64,000 bases of DNA from an uncultured Clostridia bacterium (GTDB lineage Bacteria > Bacillota > Clostridia > UMGS1810). The translations under genes and the position numbers were made by a program. This document shows positions 33,152-41,663 of the stretch, piece by piece. The DNA is taken from NCBI GenBank assembly GCA_934463165.1, contig CAKSJG010000009.1, positions 23,329 to 87,328 of the forward strand, written 5' to 3'. The number at the start of each line of letters is the position of its first letter. Position 1 is the stretch's first letter. The notes beneath the pieces were generated by a model. The model was not told where the DNA came from, ran no database searches, and saw nothing but the letters and a program-made list of their open reading frames with translations.

Positions 33152-33180
33152 ATTATATACTTTTTATGCCGCTATGTCAA
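33152..33180 (-). promoter_or_regulatory. tmRNA promoter
   Basis: On the minus strand TTGACA (33180-33175), 17 bases, TATAAT (33157-33152), both perfect consensus, about 25 bases before the mature 5' end. Confidence 0.8.
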
Positions 33181-33225
33181 TATAAATAATTGTCGGGTTT
33201 TGTTTGTGTTATCCTTTATTCTTTG

Positions 33226-33867
33226 TCATATGCGATAATACGCCTCACATCTGTAAATCGGGTTGCCTTTTGACGAAAAAAGCTCTTCATATTCCGTCAT
33301 GACATTTCCCTCAAAATTTGAATTATGCAGATCAAGAGTAATGTTTTTAAGCCTCATTCCGTAATCGGAAAACGAATTCAGCGAAAACTCAAAAAGCGCT
33401 TTGTTATCCGTTTTAAAATAAATTCCTCCGTTTTCTGATATAAGGTTTTTCCAAATGTCAAGATAGTTTTTATGCGTAAGTCTGCGTTTTGCGTGTCCGC
33501 TTTTGTGCCATGGGTCGCAGAAATTAATATATATCACATCAAATTTTGTCTTTGGCAAAGCATCTCTCATCATTTCGGCATCACCGCGCACAAATTTAAC
33601 GTTTGTAAGCTTCTCATTCTTTGCTTTTTCAACCGCAAGGACGAGTACATCGGCATTTTTTTCAACCGCAATAAAATTAACATCCGGATTAAGCCTTGCC
33701 GTCTCGGTTATAAATCTTCCTTTTCCGCAGCCTATTTCGAGCCTCATTTGCTTTTTGGTCTCAAAGAATACCGACGGGTCATTTTTAAAATCCTCAATAT
33801 TATCTATCAGAAAATCGGCGCATGCGTCAAGTCTTTCTTCGCGGTGTTTTTTTCTTCTCATTCTCAT
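33226..33867 (-). CDS. trmB: tRNA (guanine-N7)-methyltransferase
   Basis: The 213-residue SAM enzyme methylates G46 in tRNA variable loops. The SAM site LEIGCGKGRFITETA is near residue 47, and the active-site region INFCDPWHKSGHAKRRLTH near 115 matches the family's DPWPK-type motif with an FCDPWHK variant. The N-terminus is short and basic (MRMRRKKHREE). It reads away from a consensus-spaced promoter and ends close to the tmRNA promoter region. Confidence 0.95.
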   Translation of the reverse strand: MRMRRKKHREERLDACADFLIDNIEDFKNDPSVFFETKKQMRLEIGCGKGRFITETARLNPDVNFIAVEKNADVLVLAVEKAKNEKLTNVKFVRGDAEMMRDALPKTKFDVIYINFCDPWHKSGHAKRRLTHKNYLDIWKNLISENGGIYFKTDNKALFEFSLNSFSDYGMRLKNITLDLHNSNFEGNVMTEYEELFSSKGNPIYRCEAYYRI

Positions 33868-33903
33868 AAATTGTATACCTCATTATTGTTATTTGTTAAA
33901 TAA

Positions 33904-33932
33904 ATTATACACTAAATATGATAAAAAATCAA
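33904..33932 (-). promoter_or_regulatory. trmB promoter
   Basis: On the minus strand TTGATT (33932-33927), a 17-base spacer, TATAAT (33909-33904). Confidence 0.6.
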
Positions 33933-34039
33933 CTGTTTTAATAACGCAACATTTTACAAAGACTTTATGAAAAAATGGTGAAATATTTAACACCGTTTTC
34001 CGTAAAATATATTTAAAAACTATATATCGGAGGTGTGAA

Positions 34040-34084
34040 ATGAAATACGCAATCGTTGATATCCGAACACATTCAAAAGGATAA
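34040..34084 (+). pseudogene. Start of a probable Ppx/GppA phosphatase gene cut by a repeat
   Basis: A good ribosome site (CGGAGGTG, 34028-34035) is followed by ATG and codons for MKYAIVD, then IRTHSKG and a stop. MKYAIVDI is the usual opening of Ppx/GppA exopolyphosphatases, where GSNT should follow. Instead the sequence changes into ATATCCGAACACATT at 34069, which is the end of the composite repeat also seen at 63652. I see no remaining part of the gene downstream in this window. The identity rests on seven or eight residues, so another gene type with this start is possible. Confidence 0.5.
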
Positions 34085-34235
34085 AAAATTTTATCGGTTA
34101 CAGGTATATGTATTTTAAAGTCGCTCAAACAGGCAGTGCAGCAGCGCTGAATCCGCTTTCAATCAAAAAATAAAAAGCATACCCTAACCCCTCGCCCGTC
34201 AGACATATGTTCTTGCCCGTTATTATGCAAGGAAT
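34069..34235. repeat. Composite repeat copy C (chimeric)
   Basis: It starts ATATCCGAACACATT like the left end at 63652, and continues with CGGTTACAGGTATATGTATT and the shared loop CTCAAACAGGCAGTGCAG. It then switches to the arm AAAAAATAAAAAGCATACCC of the other palindrome and the tail CCTCGCCCGTCAGACA. It thus joins halves of two palindromes that are separate at 63680-63949. The right end is not clear; the 33933-34863 gap otherwise holds only the repeats listed next. Confidence 0.6.
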
Positions 34236-34251
34236 ATGTCTGTTGCATGCT

Positions 34252-34320
34252 CGTAGGGGCGGATATTATCTGCCCGCTTGTTTACATATGATTTTTTCGG
34301 GCATGCTATCCGCCCCTACG
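34252..34320. repeat. 69-bp hairpin repeat (TAGGGGCGGAT family)
   Basis: CGTAGGGGCGGATA and TATCCGCCCCTACG form near-perfect terminal arms, with TGCCCG/CGGGCA inside. The left arm end GCGGATATTATCTGCCCGC recurs inverted at 30766-30785 beside composite copy A. Confidence 0.65.
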
Positions 34321-34424
34321 CACTATCGGGCAAATACGCTTCTTGCACAATGTTAATATATTATGTTTGCAGCCTGTCATGGTTCGTGAGCTGTGAAAAA
34401 GGATTATTATGCGAGCATTTTTTG

Positions 34425-34590
34425 TTTGAAAATCAGACTGCGTTTTTTTCATGAAAAAATCGAAAGCGAATTTCGCCCGAATAAAATAAGTTCCCTTAAA
34501 TCTCGGGCGGAATTCAGACTTGTTTCCGAAAAAATTTGAGGAAATCAAGTCGGCAGAGATTTTTGAAATGAATTGCAGTCTGATTTTCAA
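34425..34590. repeat. MITE-like palindromic element
   Basis: TTGAAAATCAGACTGC (34427-34442) and GCAGTCTGATTTTCAA (34575-34590) are perfect 16-base inverted ends. Inside, GAATTTCGCCCGA and TCGGGCGGAATTC form a second palindrome. No transposase is associated. A 126-residue open frame across it on the minus strand looks like a chance translation of the repeat. Confidence 0.65.
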
Positions 34591-34609
34591 GAAAAAAACG
34601 AGGGGAGTC

Positions 34610-34636
34610 CAAGAGGGGAGGGCACATCCCCTCTTG
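34610..34636. repeat. Short perfect hairpin beside the MITE-like element
   Basis: CAAGAGGGGA and TCCCCTCTTG pair around seven bases. It lies 20 bases from the preceding element and may belong to it. Confidence 0.5.
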
Positions 34637-34781
34637 AAAAGAATGTCCTTAATATAAATTAACATTTTATCAGAGATGAAATGCAAATTACGCTGCTGAA
34701 TTTCTTGCCTTTAATTATATAAAGTATATGTGTTGCGCTGCATAAAACACACAAAATAATACGATTAAACGCAAGAAACAG

Positions 34782-34837
34782 TGCCTCCGCTGTGCAAGGG
34801 GAGGAGGGCTGTCGAGCAACCCGGAGGGGTTGTAAAT
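34782..34837. repeat. GC-rich repeat with CCTCC/GGAGG blocks, copy 2
   Basis: GTGCCTCCGCTGTGCAAGGG followed by GAGGAGGGCT and CCGGAGGGGTTGTAAA. It is related, in opposite orientation, to 31173-31270 and shares the preceding GATTAAACGCAAGAAA. Confidence 0.5.
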
Positions 34838-34863
34838 GTTTAACTCTTGCAAAATTTTCCTTT

Positions 34864-35721
34864 TTAGACCACATTGGGTTCAGTACCCGTGTGCTTAAAT
34901 TGAAGAGGAGTTTTCCCGGTTATCCTTTTAAATGTTCTGATAAAATTTGAACAATCGTCAAATCCGGATGAAAAGCATGCGTCTGTTACCGATGCGCCGT
35001 CTTTGAGCATTGTCTGCGCATTAAAAATCCTTGTTTCGGTGATATGATTATATATTGTTTTGCCTGTATATTGCTTAAAAGTCTGAGATAAATATGTCAC
35101 GGAGCACCCTACGTTTTTTGCCAGTTCGCTTAAAATAATTTTGTTGCCGAAATTTTCCGAAATATAATAGAGCGTACGCGTAACATATTTGGGTATTGCG
35201 GAAATTTCGGGATTTTTCTTTTGTATTTCATACTTTTCGCTGCAGACGGATATCGTTTCAAATACCGCGGATATGAGTTTGGCGTTCGCTGACGGAGAAT
35301 CGTGCTTTACAGCTTCCAAAATTTTATCTGTCATAGAGGACATTAACTTATGTCCGGCATTATATGCCGTTATATAATTTACTCTTTCTTTTGATCTGTC
35401 TTCAAAAAAATCAGCCATTTTGTTGTTTGCGAACATATCGGTAAAAAAGCTTAAGGGAATATAAAAGTTAATATACGCGTGTATTCCCGAACGAAAAAAC
35501 CTTCCGAAGTGTATTTCGTCCGGACGGAAAAACAATATGCTGTTTTTCCCGGTGTTTATAACATTGTTGTAAATTACAGCCGCCAGACCGTCCGTAAGTA
35601 AAATACTGATTTTATATTTGTCATAAACTTCAATTTCCGAATCCCCCGTTTCATATTCTTTTTTTGTGTATGTCACCGTAAGGTATTCATTGTTTATTTG
35701 TATGTTTCTTTGTATGTCCAT
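34864..35721 (-). CDS. AraC family regulator of the glycyl radical cluster
   Basis: The 285-residue protein has an N-terminal cupin-like half (GKNSILFFRPDEIHFGRFFRSG near residues 58-80) and a C-terminal double helix-turn-helix (about 190-280; ILSELAKNVGCSVTYLSQTFKQY, then VTDACFSSGFDDCSNFIRTFKR). GAGGTG precedes the start. It diverges from the glycyl radical enzyme gene across 154 AT-rich bases, which include a small palindrome AACAC/GTGTT at 35818-35831. It is inferred to activate that operon in response to its substrate. Confidence 0.88.
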   Translation of the reverse strand: MDIQRNIQINNEYLTVTYTKKEYETGDSEIEVYDKYKISILLTDGLAAVIYNNVINTGKNSILFFRPDEIHFGRFFRSGIHAYINFYIPLSFFTDMFANNKMADFFEDRSKERVNYITAYNAGHKLMSSMTDKILEAVKHDSPSANAKLISAVFETISVCSEKYEIQKKNPEISAIPKYVTRTLYYISENFGNKIILSELAKNVGCSVTYLSQTFKQYTGKTIYNHITETRIFNAQTMLKDGASVTDACFSSGFDDCSNFIRTFKRITGKTPLQFKHTGTEPNVV

Positions 35722-35875
35722 AAAAGCACCTCTATACAGTTTTATATTTTCATATTTTTTGTTTTGTTTTTTTATATTTTTTAGTTATAAAACATGATAT
35801 ACTCATAATGTAATCATAACACGTATGTGTTTTAATGTCAATAAAAATATAAAAATATCAAACAGGAGGTAAAAA

Positions 35876-38002
35876 ATGAACGTTCCGAAAAAATCTTTAA
35901 GAATAGATAAATTGAGAAGCTTCTACCTGAATAATTCGCCGATGTCTGTGAATAAGGATTTGACCTGCTGGAAATGTCACCGTTCGCTGATGCTCTACGT
36001 TAAAGGGTGGAACGAGGCTTTTGAAAAGGCAGATACTCTGCGAATCCGCCGCTCATATGCCGAAGCTTATATGCTTAAAAATACCAAGCCGATTATTATT
36101 CCGGGAGAGCTTATTGTCGGTCAGCCGAATCTTGAGCCTTTTTCCGAGAATGAACAAAAAGAGTATGACGCGATAATGGAAAAAATTAAAATGATGCCTC
36201 CGAGAAGAGGCCGTTGGGATCATCTTGCGCTTGACTATCAGCTGCTTCTTGACAAAGGTATAAACGGAATAACAGAAATCCTCAATACAGAGCTTGACAA
36301 AATTGATACGGGAGACGGCAGCCTGACGGAAAGGTATGAATTTTTGCTTTGCTGCAAAATTGAGCTTGAAGGTCTGCTTGAAATGTGCCGGTCATATGCC
36401 GATAAGGCTTTGGAGCTTGCCGATAAATCCGAAGGAGAGGAAAGGGCAGAATATCTTAAGCTGCATGATGTTTTAAAGCAGGTTCCGGCAAATCCTGCAA
36501 GAACATTCAGAGAGGCTCTTCAAAGCATTCATATGTTTACCTGGAGTCTTTACGGAATATATTCATTCGGAAAACCCGATGTATATCTTTTACCATATTA
36601 TAAAAATGATACGGAAAACGGAATCATGACCCGTGATGAAGCTCAGGAGCTTATAGACTGCTTCTTTTTGCAGAGTGTACCAAACATGAGCTCATGGGCG
36701 GCGGAGGGGCTCATGCTCGGCGGACGTGACGAAAACGGAAACAAGGTTGAAAATGAGCTTACATGGCTTTTTCTTAACGCAATATCACACACTCATGTTC
36801 CCGATCCCAATGTCGGTTTTTGTGTGACCGATGAAACAAGCGACGAAATTTTAAACTATGCCGCACAGCTTATTTGCGACGGACATTGCCAGCCGCAAAT
36901 ATGGAACAGCGATGAGGTAACGCGTTCGATGCTGAAAAACGGCTTTGACCAAAAGGCGGCGTACATGTTTACTCTTTCCACCTGTGTTGAAACAACTCCT
37001 ATCGGATGCAGCGGAATATCCATAACAAGCCCGTATATAAATCTTTTGAAAATTTTTCTTGATTCATTTGAAAAATGCAATGACGAATCGAGCTTTGACA
37101 ATATATTTGAAAGCTTTACCGCTGAGTTTAATAAATACGCAAAAAAAGTAATACTTCAGGAAAACCTGTGGCAGCTTGAACGCGGAAGAAACAGCACCGA
37201 CCCGATGAGAATTTCGGTTTTGATACATGACTGTATAGAACGCGGAAAATCAAACGATTGCGGCGGAGCGAGATACAATCAGTTAGAGCCGAACATTCTC
37301 GGAATGCAAAATACGACGGAAAGCCTGAACGTCATTAAAAAACTGATTTTTGAAGAAAAGAAGATAACGGTGAGCGAGCTTAAAAAGGCAATGGCTGACA
37401 ATTATGAAAATCAAGGCGATTTGCTGCTTTACATAAGAAATAAGGTTGCTCATTTCGGTACCGGTGACGCTGAAGCAAACAAAATTGCAAAAATGGTATC
37501 TGATATGGTTTTGAAAACCTTTGATCCCATGACAACCGTGAGGGGAGCAAAAATAATTCCCGGTGCATTTTCATACAGGGATCACGAGGCACACGGCAAG
37601 GTAACTCCGGCTTCTCCCGACGGAAGAAAGGCGGGAATGCCGCTTAATGACGGAAGCTCTCCTGTTCAGGGATATGACAATATGGGTCCGACTCTTTCGC
37701 TTGCTTCAACAGTTGCATGGGAGCCGTCAAGATTTTTGGGCGGCACATCGGTAAATGTCAAAATAAACAAGGGTGTGGAGCCTCAAAAGATTGCGGCTTT
37801 AATCCGAGGATATATGAAAACGCACGGTTCGCAGATTCAGTTTAACATAATAGATTCGCAAACCTTGATTGACGCAAAAAAGCACCCCGAAATGTACAAG
37901 GATTTGCTTGTCAGGATCGGTGGTTACAGTGATTTTTTTGTAACCATACCCGAAAGGCTGCAGGATGAAATTATCTCAAGAACTATGAACGAAAACTTAT
38001 AA
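35876..38002 (+). CDS. Glycyl radical enzyme, dehydratase-like, substrate unknown
   Basis: The 708-residue protein belongs to the pyruvate formate-lyase superfamily, oxygen-sensitive enzymes that store a radical on a C-terminal glycine. The glycyl loop RIGGYSDFFVTIPERLQDEI near residue 680 fits the consensus, with G683 the likely radical site. The active-site cysteine is C370 in STCVETTP, and the Cys-Val-Glu pattern (E372) matches the dehydratase branch (glycerol, propanediol, choline and hydroxyproline enzymes) rather than the Cys-Cys of formate lyases. It is shorter than typical (about 780-850). AGGAGGT precedes the ATG. The operon also encodes its activase. The neighbouring SDR, esterase and DUF4091 genes suggest a carbohydrate-derived substrate, which is inference. 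Confidence 0.92.
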   Translation: MNVPKKSLRIDKLRSFYLNNSPMSVNKDLTCWKCHRSLMLYVKGWNEAFEKADTLRIRRSYAEAYMLKNTKPIIIPGELIVGQPNLEPFSENEQKEYDAIMEKIKMMPPRRGRWDHLALDYQLLLDKGINGITEILNTELDKIDTGDGSLTERYEFLLCCKIELEGLLEMCRSYADKALELADKSEGEERAEYLKLHDVLKQVPANPARTFREALQSIHMFTWSLYGIYSFGKPDVYLLPYYKNDTENGIMTRDEAQELIDCFFLQSVPNMSSWAAEGLMLGGRDENGNKVENELTWLFLNAISHTHVPDPNVGFCVTDETSDEILNYAAQLICDGHCQPQIWNSDEVTRSMLKNGFDQKAAYMFTLSTCVETTPIGCSGISITSPYINLLKIFLDSFEKCNDESSFDNIFESFTAEFNKYAKKVILQENLWQLERGRNSTDPMRISVLIHDCIERGKSNDCGGARYNQLEPNILGMQNTTESLNVIKKLIFEEKKITVSELKKAMADNYENQGDLLLYIRNKVAHFGTGDAEANKIAKMVSDMVLKTFDPMTTVRGAKIIPGAFSYRDHEAHGKVTPASPDGRKAGMPLNDGSSPVQGYDNMGPTLSLASTVAWEPSRFLGGTSVNVKINKGVEPQKIAALIRGYMKTHGSQIQFNIIDSQTLIDAKKHPEMYKDLLVRIGGYSDFFVTIPERLQDEIISRTMNENL

Positions 38003-38015
38003 AAGGAGTAGCGCT

Positions 38016-38738
38016 ATGACAGTTTTGATAACGGGTGCAAACCGCGGTATAGGATTTGCAGCGGCAAAGATATTCATATCCTGCGGATATAATGTGATAA
38101 TTTCCGGCAGAAATGAAAATAAACTGGTTAAAGCCAAGGAAAAATTAGGAAAAAATGCAGAGTATGTTGTGTGGGATATTTCTGATGTTTCATCATCGGA
38201 AAAAGCAATAGAAAAAGCACATTCACTTTTTGGAAATATAAATGTGTTTGTTAACAATGCAGGCATTGTTTGCAGCGATGATAACGGTCCGGGACAGGTT
38301 GATTTTTTTGAAAAAAGCGAAGCCGGCTGGGATGTTACAATGGATATAAATCTTAAAGGGACTTTTTTTGCATTGCAGGCAGAAGCTAAATATATGAAAA
38401 ATAACAACATTAAGGGCAATATTGTTAACATTTGCTCCGAAATGGGTTTTCGTCCCGCTTTGTTTGCATACGGAATAAGCAAGTGGGGTGTCCGTGCAAT
38501 GACTATGGGCGCCGGTGCGTATCTTGCACCTTACGGAATTGTAGTAAATGCGGTGGCTCCCGGAGAGACTGCAACAGAAATTTTGCATCAGAAAGAGGGA
38601 GAGATAAAGGAAATAAAATCTCCGCGTAAAATTCAGGCGACGCCGCATGAAATTGCAGAGGCAATATATTTTCTTTCAAAAAGCAGAAATATTATCGGTG
38701 AAGTTCTTGTTTCGGACGGCGGAAGAAGACTTTACTGA
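38016..38738 (+). CDS. SDR family oxidoreductase of the glycyl radical operon
   Basis: The 240-residue Rossmann enzyme has the cofactor loop TGANRGIGFA (residues 6-15), the NNAG strand (VFVNNAGIV near 75), catalytic Ser in VNICSEMG and Tyr-x-x-x-Lys in YGISKWG, and the closing EVLVSDGGRRLY. AAGGAG precedes the start, 13 bases after the glycyl radical enzyme gene. Coupling to a radical dehydratase suggests that it reduces the aldehyde or ketone product or prepares its substrate. The choice of NAD(H) or NADP(H) cannot be read with confidence. Confidence 0.9.
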   Translation: MTVLITGANRGIGFAAAKIFISCGYNVIISGRNENKLVKAKEKLGKNAEYVVWDISDVSSSEKAIEKAHSLFGNINVFVNNAGIVCSDDNGPGQVDFFEKSEAGWDVTMDINLKGTFFALQAEAKYMKNNNIKGNIVNICSEMGFRPALFAYGISKWGVRAMTMGAGAYLAPYGIVVNAVAPGETATEILHQKEGEIKEIKSPRKIQATPHEIAEAIYFLSKSRNIIGEVLVSDGGRRLY

Positions 38739-38759
38739 TTGCCGGGGAGTATATTCAAA

Positions 38760-39791
38760 ATGAAGCTTACGATTAATCAAATTAATGATGTGACAAACGG
38801 AGCTGTATATATAACGGAGCAAAACGGAGGTGTAGAATTTCACAGATTCACCGCAGAAGCGGAAAATCTGTATAAAAACACCAAGGATTATGGCCTTCTG
38901 CTTGCGCCTGCAGGCATAAGACTTTGTTTTGAAACCGACAGTACAACGCTTGTTTTAAAAGGAATTACATATCAAATATCCGAGGTGCGTTCATTTTATG
39001 CAATAGATATAATAAAAAACGGCGCTCTCATTGACTCAATAAAGAATTATGATGATGAGCTAAAGAGAATTGAACATTATTCCGACAGGCAATATCCTCT
39101 CGGAGAGTTTCAAAAAAAAATTTTTTTGGGTGAGGGCGCTAAAAAGCTTGAAATTCACTTGCCGTACAGCGTAAGGCTGACGCTGACCGATGTTGAATTG
39201 GATGACGGATGCAAAACTGAACCTGTAAAATATGAAAAAAAACTGTTTGCCTACGGCGATTCAATTACCCAAGGATTCGATGCGCTTCATCCGTCCGAAA
39301 GATATACGGCAAGACTTTGCGATGCTTTGGGTGTTGAAGAATGTAATAAGGGGATCGGCGGAGCAAAATTTGTGCCGAAACTTGTTGAAATCCCCGAAGA
39401 AATCGAGCCGTCCTGTATTACCGTTGCATACGGAGTCAATGACTATTGCAGCGACAAAAAAATCACAATACAAAACAACTGTCATAACTTTTTATATAAC
39501 CTGACAAAAAACTATCCGAATTCGCAGATTTTTGTAATTTCGCCTATCTGGAAAAATGACGGAGCAGAAAACCATGATTTCAGTGATTTTACCGATATGT
39601 GTATGCTTATCGGTAAAGAGACAGAGGGGTTTAAAAACGTCAGACATATATGCGCATATGATTTTGTTCCTCATAATCCGAAATATTATGCGGATAAGGC
39701 TGTCGTTCATCCGAATGCAGACGGTTTTGAATTTTATTTTAAAGCTCTTTACAACGAATTGAGGAAATATAATGTATACAACCATATTTAA
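38760..39791 (+). CDS. SGNH/GDSL hydrolase (CE2-like esterase)
   Basis: The 343-residue protein has an N-terminal jelly-roll part (about 1-160) and a C-terminal SGNH hydrolase domain: FAYGDSITQGFDA carries the Ser, VAYGVNDY the Asn, and VVHPNADGFEFYF the His with a nearby Asp or Asn. This two-part build is seen in carbohydrate esterases of the CE2 kind, which remove acetyl groups from sugars. No signal peptide is seen, so it acts in the cytoplasm. I chose ATG 38760, ten bases after GGGGAG, over an upstream TTG. Its end overlaps the activase gene by 20 bases. Confidence 0.85.
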   Translation: MKLTINQINDVTNGAVYITEQNGGVEFHRFTAEAENLYKNTKDYGLLLAPAGIRLCFETDSTTLVLKGITYQISEVRSFYAIDIIKNGALIDSIKNYDDELKRIEHYSDRQYPLGEFQKKIFLGEGAKKLEIHLPYSVRLTLTDVELDDGCKTEPVKYEKKLFAYGDSITQGFDALHPSERYTARLCDALGVEECNKGIGGAKFVPKLVEIPEEIEPSCITVAYGVNDYCSDKKITIQNNCHNFLYNLTKNYPNSQIFVISPIWKNDGAENHDFSDFTDMCMLIGKETEGFKNVRHICAYDFVPHNPKYYADKAVVHPNADGFEFYFKALYNELRKYNVYNHI

Positions 39792-40671
39792 CATACAGCA
39801 CTTTTCGGTAAATGACGGTCCGGGAATAAGAACAGTAGTGTTTTTTAAAGGATGTCCGCTGAGTTGTGCATGGTGTCATAATCCCGAAAGCAAATCAAAG
39901 GAAAAAGAACTTTCCTTTGCCGTGAAGAATTGTACGCTGTGCGGCAAGTGCGCGGCAGTTTGTCCGAATGGGGTACACACGTTTGAAAACGGGATGCATC
40001 TTACAGACCGCAATAAATGCAGTCTGTGCGGCAAATGCGCCGACGTCTGCGTTATGTCGGCGCTTGAAATACTCGGAAAAAGGCTCACATGCGAGGAAAT
40101 AATGCTTGAAATCGCAAAGGACGATGTCTTTATTACCGCGGACGGCGGTGTTACGTTTTCGGGCGGAGAACCGTTTATGCACTTTGAGGCTCTGTATGAG
40201 CTTTTGAAATTATGCAAAATAAAAGGGTACTCAACTTGTATAGAAACATCCGGTTACGCAAATACCGAAAATATAATCAAGGCATCGGAGTATACCGATT
40301 GGTTTTTATATGACTGCAAAGAAACGGATCCCGAAAATCACAAGAAATTTATCGGGACTGACAACTCTCTTATTTTGAAAAATCTTTCAGCCCTAAACGA
40401 TGCCGGAGCAAAGGTAATACTGCGCTGCCCGATAATTCCCGGTGTGAATGACCGCGCGGAGCATTTTGAAAATATTGCCGCTCTTTCAAAAAAATATACC
40501 TGCATTAAGTCCGTTGAATTTATGCCGTATCATCCGCTCGGAATTCAGAAGGCAGTTCAGATAGGAAAGACATCTGCTTTCAGCAATGAAAACTTCATGG
40601 ATAAAAAGAGGTTAGAAAGACTTTGTGCGGCGGTAAAAAATAAAATGACAGTTCCCGTAAAGATAAATTAA
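39772..40671 (+). CDS. Glycyl radical enzyme activating enzyme (radical SAM)
   Basis: The 299-residue enzyme uses a 4Fe-4S cluster and S-adenosylmethionine to install the glycyl radical. The radical-SAM motif CPLSCAWC is near residue 28. Two ferredoxin-type clusters follow (CTLCGKCAAVCPN near 53, CSLCGKCADVC near 80), the arrangement of dehydratase activases rather than the shorter formate-lyase activase. TFSGGEPFMH is the SAM-binding GGE motif. Overlap with the esterase gene implies translational coupling in the operon. Confidence 0.96.
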   Translation: MYTTIFNIQHFSVNDGPGIRTVVFFKGCPLSCAWCHNPESKSKEKELSFAVKNCTLCGKCAAVCPNGVHTFENGMHLTDRNKCSLCGKCADVCVMSALEILGKRLTCEEIMLEIAKDDVFITADGGVTFSGGEPFMHFEALYELLKLCKIKGYSTCIETSGYANTENIIKASEYTDWFLYDCKETDPENHKKFIGTDNSLILKNLSALNDAGAKVILRCPIIPGVNDRAEHFENIAALSKKYTCIKSVEFMPYHPLGIQKAVQIGKTSAFSNENFMDKKRLERLCAAVKNKMTVPVKIN

Positions 40672-40711
40672 AACTTGTTTTCGGATGTAAAAACAATACG
40701 GAGGGTAAACC

Positions 40712-41623
40712 ATGACGGAATACTTGAAAAAAATAATGGAGGAAATCGGATTTTCGGATGATGCTTGTAAATATTTTCTGAATATGTATTCACAGCTCGG
40801 CGGAGACGGTGTAAAAATGCTTGAAGAGCTCCGGCATAAATATTTTCTTGACGGCGGAGAGGACGAAAACGAGGCAAACGGCGATGTATATCACAGTCTT
40901 GACTTTTATGCAAATGAAAACGGCATAAGCTCATACGGATTGCAGATGCTTTTTATGCTCTGTTGCTCAAAGCGTCTTGAGGCCGGATATAAAAAGAAAA
41001 AACTTGGCAGAGAGCTTTTTATTGATCTTATGAAAGATCTTGAATATAAAAACGAGGAATGCAAAAAGGTTTACGGCGAATGGGGCATGGCGGTGTTCGG
41101 CTGGATGCATTGGCATTTTCTTATGAAAAGATTTGCGCTCGGGCGATTTCAATACGAAAAACACGGTATAGACGTTCCGTACAACAAATCGGGATTTTCG
41201 CTTTCCGTCGGTGACGAGGTTTTAAAAATGCATATACCGTCATCCGGCCCTCTTTCAAGAGAAAAGAGAATTGATTCATACAAAAGAGCTCATAAATTTT
41301 ACGGATATAAACCCGGCGAAAAAATGGTTATTATTTGCAATTCGTGGCTTCTGTTTAATGAAAATATAAATATTTTTGATGAAAAATCAAATTTGCGTGA
41401 CTTTATGAATGATTTTGACAACGTTCAAAATACAGTGTGCGAAAATGCTTTTCCGGATTCATGGAGGGTATTTTACAGAGACTATGAGGGCAGCACGGAC
41501 GGCTTTCCGATGGATACATCACTGCAAAGAAATATTGCAAAATATCTTGCGGAAGGCAAAAAAATCGGATTCGGCTACGGCGTGCTTATATTTGACGGTG
41601 AAAATATTGTAAATAAAATATAA
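40712..41623 (+). CDS. Acyltransferase-like protein (NAT_N/GNAT_C type)
   Basis: The 303-residue soluble protein has a helical N-terminal part and a C-terminal fold containing HIPSSGPLSREKRIDSYKRA, a pattern seen in proteins annotated as acyltransferase-domain proteins (the former DUF5596 family). The segment FYRDYEGSTDGFPMDTSLQR is conserved in such homologues, from memory. The substrate is unknown. Homologues sit beside glycan-use genes in clostridia. GGAGGG precedes the start, 40 bases after the activase, in the same direction as the operon. Confidence 0.65.
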   Translation: MTEYLKKIMEEIGFSDDACKYFLNMYSQLGGDGVKMLEELRHKYFLDGGEDENEANGDVYHSLDFYANENGISSYGLQMLFMLCCSKRLEAGYKKKKLGRELFIDLMKDLEYKNEECKKVYGEWGMAVFGWMHWHFLMKRFALGRFQYEKHGIDVPYNKSGFSLSVGDEVLKMHIPSSGPLSREKRIDSYKRAHKFYGYKPGEKMVIICNSWLLFNENINIFDEKSNLRDFMNDFDNVQNTVCENAFPDSWRVFYRDYEGSTDGFPMDTSLQRNIAKYLAEGKKIGFGYGVLIFDGENIVNKI

Positions 41624-41663
41624 TCCGATTATATCGGACGGTATAAAAAAGGATGTGAAGTAA

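Noticed and set aside
34306..34686. 126-codon open frame on the minus strand
   Set aside because: It runs through a palindromic repeat, has no convincing ribosome site, and its composition follows the repeat; I treat it as chance translation.
29041..34863. Possible prophage or integrative element in the gene-poor region
   Set aside because: No integrase, transposase, phage structural gene or attachment-site pair is present; tmRNA is intact without a flanking integrase. Repeats and deletions explain the region.
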